A stretch of 64,000 bases of DNA from Rhizobium leucaenae USDA 9039 (GTDB lineage: Bacteria; Pseudomonadota; Alphaproteobacteria; Rhizobiales; Rhizobiaceae), in contig NZ_AUFB01000006.1 of the NCBI RefSeq assembly GCF_000426285.1, positions 62,001 through 126,000 on the forward strand, written 5' to 3'. Shown one piece after another: positions 61,801-64,000 of the stretch. Each line of letters begins with the position of its first letter. Positions within the stretch are counted from its first letter, which is position 1. The notes beneath the pieces were generated by a model. That model was not told the origin of the DNA. It saw only the letters and a program-made list of their open reading frames with translations, and did no database searches. The translations under genes and the position numbers were made by a program.

Positions 61801-63116
61801 GCGGCGATCTGATCGGTGGAGAGTCCCGCGACGATGTCCGTACCTAAGCCCGGGATGGCCTTATTCGTGATCGCGGCAATATCGGCGGAGGAGAAGGTCG
61901 CTATATCCTCCGAACTCAGAGCCGAGAGCTGCGTTGAACTCAACACCTTGATCTGCGTCGACGACAGGGCATCGACCTGATCGGCACTGAGAGCCGCAAT
62001 CTGATTGGTCGCCAGACTTGCAATCGCGCTGGTGCTGAGCGCAGCGATCTGATCTGTGGTGAGGGCAGCGATCATATCCTCGTTCAGACCATGAATGGCC
62101 CTGTTCGTGATCGCCGCGATATCGGCGGTCGAGAATGTCGCTATGTCATCCGTACCAAGAGCCTCAAGCTGCGTCGAACTCAACACTTTGACCTGCGTCG
62201 GCGACAGGGCTCCGACCTGATCCGCACTCAAAGCCTCGATCTGATCCGTCGACAGGCTGGCAAGCGCACTGGTACCCAGAGCGGCGATCTGGTCAGTGCT
62301 AAGCCCTGCCAGAATCTTCGTACTCAGGCCTGCAATGCCCTTATTCGTGATCGCCGCGATGTCGGCGGTCGAAAACGTCGCTATGTCATCCGAGCCGAGG
62401 ACGGCGAGTTGTGCCGAGCTCAGCGACTTCACCTGCGCCGACGTCAAGGCCTCCACCTGATCGGTGCTGAAGACGGCGATCTGATCGGTCGTCAAGCCTG
62501 CGATCGCGCTGGTATTCAAGGCAGCAATCTGATCGGTCGACAGGGTCTCTAACTGTTCGGTGTCCAAAGCTTGGAGCTGCGTCGTTTTGAGGGCGCTGAT
62601 CTGGGCCGTCGTCAATGCGGCGAGCTGATCGGAGGAGAGCGCCGCGACGGCATCCGTGCTCAGGCCCGACATCGCCTTGCTGGCAATCGACGCGATATCG
62701 GCGGTCGAGAACGTCGCTATATCACCCGCACTCAGGGCCGAGAGTTGCGCCGCTTTGAGAGCGCCGACCTGAGACGTGGTCAGCGCCTCCGCCTGATCTG
62801 TCGTCAGAGCATGAAGCTGTGTCGTGGTGAAGGCGGAAACCTGGCCCGAGCTCAGGCTCTCGATGGCAAGCTTGTCGAGAATGCTCAACTGATCCAGCGT
62901 CAGACCAATGATGGCGCCTTGCGAAATGGCGCCCAACTGTTCGGTGTCGAGGACTTTGACATCTTCCGTATCCAGAGCTGCGAGCTGAGCCGAAGAGAGC
63001 GCTGCGATCTGGGCTGTGGAAAGCGACGCCACATCGTCGGTGGACCAAGCCGCGACCGTCGCGGTCGACAGAAGCCTGATCTGATTGACACTCAGGGAAG
63101 AACTGATCGAAGTCAT
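55848..63116 (-). CDS. Giant nine-residue-repeat protein, 2422 residues
   Basis: A huge protein made almost wholly of degenerate nine-residue units of the form S/T-x-x-Q-I/V-x-A-L-S/T. Units are grouped in modules marked by an IATFSTADIAAI-type segment: I count about 21 markers. They are spaced 80 residues apart in the N-terminal half and 136 residues apart in part of the C-terminal half, where the marker becomes LDTFTTAEMAAI. It is rich in A, S, T, L, I, Q and D; I saw no Cys and very few aromatics. No Sec signal peptide is present. The C-terminus ends in a short hydrophobic tail (DALSYLTV), compatible with type I secretion. A regular solenoid and a surface or adhesin role are inferences. 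ATG 63116 has AGGA upstream. Confidence 0.8.
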   Translation of the reverse strand: MTSISSSLSVNQIRLLSTATVAAWSTDDVASLSTAQIAALSSAQLAALDTEDVKVLDTEQLGAISQGAIIGLTLDQLSILDKLAIESLSSGQVSAFTTTQLHALTTDQAEALTTSQVGALKAAQLSALSAGDIATFSTADIASIASKAMSGLSTDAVAALSSDQLAALTTAQISALKTTQLQALDTEQLETLSTDQIAALNTSAIAGLTTDQIAVFSTDQVEALTSAQVKSLSSAQLAVLGSDDIATFSTADIAAITNKGIAGLSTKILAGLSTDQIAALGTSALASLSTDQIEALSADQVGALSPTQVKVLSSTQLEALGTDDIATFSTADIAAITNRAIHGLNEDMIAALTTDQIAALSTSAIASLATNQIAALSADQVDALSSTQIKVLSSTQLSALSSEDIATFSSADIAAITNKAIPGLGTDIVAGLSTDQIAALTTAQIASLTTAQVAALNTEQVETLSPAQVTALTSTQLAVLGTEDIAVFSTADIAAIASKAVPGLGTDIIAALSSDQIAVLTTAQIHALKTTQLQALDTDQFDGLSTAQIAALSTGAIASLTTDQIASMSTDQVEALTTAQVKALSSVQFGALSTDDIATFSTADMAAITSKGISGLGTGIIGALSTHQIAALSTVAILGLTTDQIAALSTDQVKALSSAQVKSLSSAQLEAMGTDDIATFSTTDIAAITSKAIPGLSADVIAELSTKQISVLSTLQIAALKTAQLAAMSTSQVEALSSTQVKALSSTQLAALSPEDIATFSTADITAIAGKAMPGLSTEIVAAFTTGQIASLTTAQLSALTSVQLQALSTDQVEALSPTQVKSLSSTQLAALSAENIATFSTADIAAITTKALPGMSTDTIAALSTDQIAALTTLQIAVLKTAQLAALSTSQIEALSSVQVKSLTSTQLGALSGEDIATFSTADIAAITSKAVAGLSTDTVAALSDDQIAVLTTLQINALKTVQLQALSADQIDALSTAQIAALSTSAVASLTADQIDALSTDQVAALSTTQVKALTSVQLSALSADDIAAFSTADIAVITNKAMPGLSADVIGALTTAQIAALSTSAVASLTADQIEALTTGQVEALSTAQVTALSSTQLGALGTDDIATFSSADIAAIASKGMSGLSADAIAALTTDQLASLSTSAIASLTTDQVDALSTVQVGLLSAAQVKALSLAQVAALGDDVAVLSTDKIAVLSTSGVSGLTADQIAALSSGQIDALTSTQIGALSSTQVAALTTGDIASLSSTQIAALSTAGVAGFSTSQIAALSTSQISLLSTKQIAALSSAQVAALSTSDIEALSTAQIASLSTGGVGGLSSKQLAALSTSQAEALTSAQVGTLNSSQITVLSAEDIATFSTKDIATISSSAIPGLSTATIASLTTAQIAALSTPGISALSTAQIAALSTAQVEALTSTQVGALSSRQIAILSADDIATFSTKDIAAISSNAIAGLSTDTIVSLSTAQVAALSTADINTLSTKQIAALNTAQMEALSSTQIGALSSAQLTVLGPDDIATFSTKDIAAIGSIAIPGLSTDVIAALTMAQIAALSTQGVSGLSTKQIAVLSTDQVDALTNIQVGALGSRQIAALSTGEIASLSAGQIASLSTAGMAGLSTDQIAALSTDQVEALTSVQVGALSSKQIAAFSAEDLDTFTAAEMAAIGSVAVSGLSTATIASLTPTQIAALGTAGVAGLTTDQIVVLSTDQLDALTTAQVGALTSKQVAAMSTTDIASLSVEQVAALGTAGIEGLSTDQIAVLSTDQVEALTTTQVGVFSSKQIAALSADDLDTFTTAEMAAIGSSAASGLSTATIASLTPSQVAALGTAGISGLTTDQIAVLSTDQVDALTTAQVGALTSKQIAALNTADIASLSLEQVAALGTAGIAGLSTAQIAALNTYQVEALNSTQIGALSSKQIAALSADDLDTFTHAEMAAIGSSAASGLSTATIASLTPTQIAALGTAAISGLTTDQIAVLSTSQIDALTTAQVGALTSKQIAAMSTTDIASLSVEQVAALGTAGIAGLSTDQIAVLSTDQVEALTSAQIGALSSKQVTALSADDLDTFTTAEIAAIGSSAISGLSTATVASLTAAQVAALGTAAISGLTTGQIAVLSTDQLDALTTAQVGALTSKQVAAMSTVDIASLSVEQVAALGTAGIAGLGSAQAGALTIEQVETFSTSQIAALSSDALKGLTTDMLDTFSQEELAAIGSSSIKGLSTDFIATLSTDEIAALSTAGVSGLTSDQVKVLSEEQIEALSTSQIAAMSSAGLAGLTTADLETFSTDELSAISSTAIRGLSTTAIASLSSNEIAGLTTSQVASLSYVQVAAMGTAQIGALSASQVSSFNVVQAAALNGDDLSAFSAEQIVSLTTSAISGLSTTALAAMTTSQAEAFTPGQIAAMTSAQVDALATSDAAADALSYLTV
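55900..63050. repeat. Tandem DNA repeats of 240 and 408 bp inside the giant gene
   Basis: The coding repeats produce imperfect DNA tandem repeats with a 240-bp period (clear at 58.65-59.4 kb and 60-62.7 kb) and a 408-bp period (about 56.6-58.3 kb). They are diverged, so the array is old, but still similar enough for recombination to change copy number and for short-read assembly to collapse it. Confidence 0.75.
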
Positions 63117-63420
63117 ACCCGCAAATCCTAAACGTGAAGTCCACCGTCTCAACGACCGAAAGGCGGTCCGCCTGCCCAAGCTCTCAACGAGCATCGGCCA
63201 TGCGAGTCTGCCATCCTGTCAATGCTGAGTACGAAAAGGGGCTTGCCTGAACCTGAAGTTGATCAGCTTTCGCCGAACTCCCTTTCAGGAGCTCTCCGAA
63301 CGATTTTCTATCGCAAAACCAAGTAGATCGAGGCATTCACCGACGCCGGTTAGCCCAGGCCTGCTGGGGCGGGCAAGAGGGTCCCCAGTGGCTCTTCGGA
63401 TTCCGTTTTGAGATCTGTCG
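63117..63420. other. Upstream region of the giant repeat gene
   Basis: A 304-base gap between two minus-strand genes, so it holds the promoter of the giant gene and the end of the isomerase transcript. I see no clear EcfG-type motif, terminator or other structure. Confidence 0.3.
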
Positions 63421-64000
63421 TTATGGTTTCGCGCGGTCGGGATGCGCGGCGTGAAAGGCGGGCAATTTGGCGCATTTGCCGTCGATATCGACGATGCGCT
63501 TGAAATCGCTCACGTCCACTCCCCAACGACGGGCGTTATAGATCTGCGGAACAAGACAGAGATCCGCCATCGTCGGCTTATCTCCAAAGCTGAATTCTCC
63601 ATTGAAATCACTCAGCATCGCTTCGACTTTGCGGAGTCCGTCCGAGATGAAGTGCTTCGTCCATTCTTCGCGAGCGTCAGCTTTACCCGTTATGGTCGTG
63701 ACATGTGCCGCGACATGCATGTTGCATATGGGGTGGATGTCCATGGCGATCGCGTAGGCAAGTGCCCGCACGCTTTGCCGGTCCGCGATGTCCGGCGGCA
63801 TCAATCCGCAATCCGGCCGAAGCTCCGCCAGATATTCGATGATGGCCAGCGACTGCGTCAGCGTCCTTCCATCGATCACCAGCGTCGGCACCAAACCCTG
63901 CGGGTTGAGCACCAGATAATCCCTGCTCCTCTGCTCGCCTTCCAGCAAGTTGATCGATACGGTTTTATACTTGACCCCAAGCATATTGAGCGCGATACGG
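63421..64000 (-). CDS. maiA: Maleylacetoacetate isomerase (zeta-class glutathione transferase), 5' part beyond window
   Basis: The visible 193 residues cover most of a zeta-class GST. The frame continues past the window end as RIALN-MLGVKYKT, so the true start and the SSxSxRVRIAL active-site segment lie outside; the Met at 63984 is internal. LVPTLVIDGRTLTQSLAIIEYL is the glutathione-binding thioredoxin part; SFGDKPTMADLCLVPQIYNARRWGVD and FHAAHPDRAKP end the helical domain. The enzyme isomerises maleylacetoacetate to fumarylacetoacetate in tyrosine and phenylalanine breakdown. Operon partners are expected beyond the window. Confidence 0.85.
   Translation of the reverse strand, partial: RIALNMLGVKYKTVSINLLEGEQRSRDYLVLNPQGLVPTLVIDGRTLTQSLAIIEYLAELRPDCGLMPPDIADRQSVRALAYAIAMDIHPICNMHVAAHVTTITGKADAREEWTKHFISDGLRKVEAMLSDFNGEFSFGDKPTMADLCLVPQIYNARRWGVDVSDFKRIVDIDGKCAKLPAFHAAHPDRAKP

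Noticed and set aside
55900..63050. CRISPR-like array suggested by regular short repeats
   Set aside because: The repeat period is set by codons (multiples of three), copies are diverged, there are no unique spacers of constant length and no cas genes nearby.
56000..63131. Many plus-strand open frames of 60-190 codons, spaced by 240 or 408 bases, across the giant repeat gene
   Set aside because: They are antisense shadows of the repeated minus-strand coding units. They recur with the repeat period, lack ribosome sites and encode low-complexity Arg/Leu/Ala-rich sequence.

Overview
The window looks like the genome of a Rhizobiales alphaproteobacterium, most likely Rhizobium or a close relative. 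The support is GC-rich coding with strong GGAGG ribosome sites, DUF982, DUF995 and IalB-like small proteins, an exsH/prsD/prsE-type secreted glycanase locus, a ScfR-type regulator divergent from isocitrate lyase, IRO-box-like TGA-N9-TCA iron motifs, and GGAAC-N16-CGTT-like motifs typical of the EcfG general stress sigma factor. I saw no rRNA, tRNA, CRISPR array, insertion sequence or phage gene. I cannot tell chromosome from large plasmid.

Layout. 0.1-10.6 kb is an uptake and catabolism module: GNAT acetyltransferase, class III aminotransferase, HAD hydrolase, a complete dipeptide-type ABC transporter with a fused double ATPase, an Lrp/AsnC regulator and a divergent FAD amine oxidoreductase. 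10.6-13.1 kb holds small stress-type genes (two DUF982 proteins, an IalB-like protein, a single-membrane-span protein) and a candidate EcfG-driven small RNA. 13.3-17.9 kb encodes an RTX/GH16 glycanase convergent with its probable type I secretion pair. 18.2-24 kb carries a flavin disulfide oxidoreductase, htpG, a Nudix hydrolase and several unknown proteins. 24.4-26.2 kb is a nasT-nasS nitrate-sensing pair without adjoining transporter or reductase genes. 26.2-33.1 kb is a five-gene minus-strand operon (UDP-glucuronate decarboxylase, UDP-glucose 4-epimerase, membrane glycosyltransferase, GH26-like glycanase, GMC oxidoreductase) that looks like an undescribed polysaccharide system, with a perfect palindrome ahead of it and an AraC regulator beyond. 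33.4-44.5 kb holds small secreted proteins, three universal stress domains in two genes, a DUF899 protein, scfR/aceA and an aldo/keto reductase.

44.8-54.3 kb is an iron-regulated metallophore locus. One operon has a SbnI-like ParB-fold protein and SbnB-, SbnH- and SbnA-like enzymes plus a MATE exporter; a second operon is a siderophore ABC importer. Near-identical IRO-like boxes precede both. The locus makes and modifies 2,3-diaminopropionate but has no recognisable siderophore synthetase, and two genes (SbnB-like and the first permease) carry single frameshifts.

54.8-64 kb has a Tim44-like protein, then a gene of about 7.3 kb for a 2422-residue protein built almost wholly of nine-residue repeats arranged in 80- and 136-residue modules, and finally a maleylacetoacetate isomerase cut by the window end. 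The repeat protein, the polysaccharide operon and the metallophore locus are the best candidates for undescribed biology.
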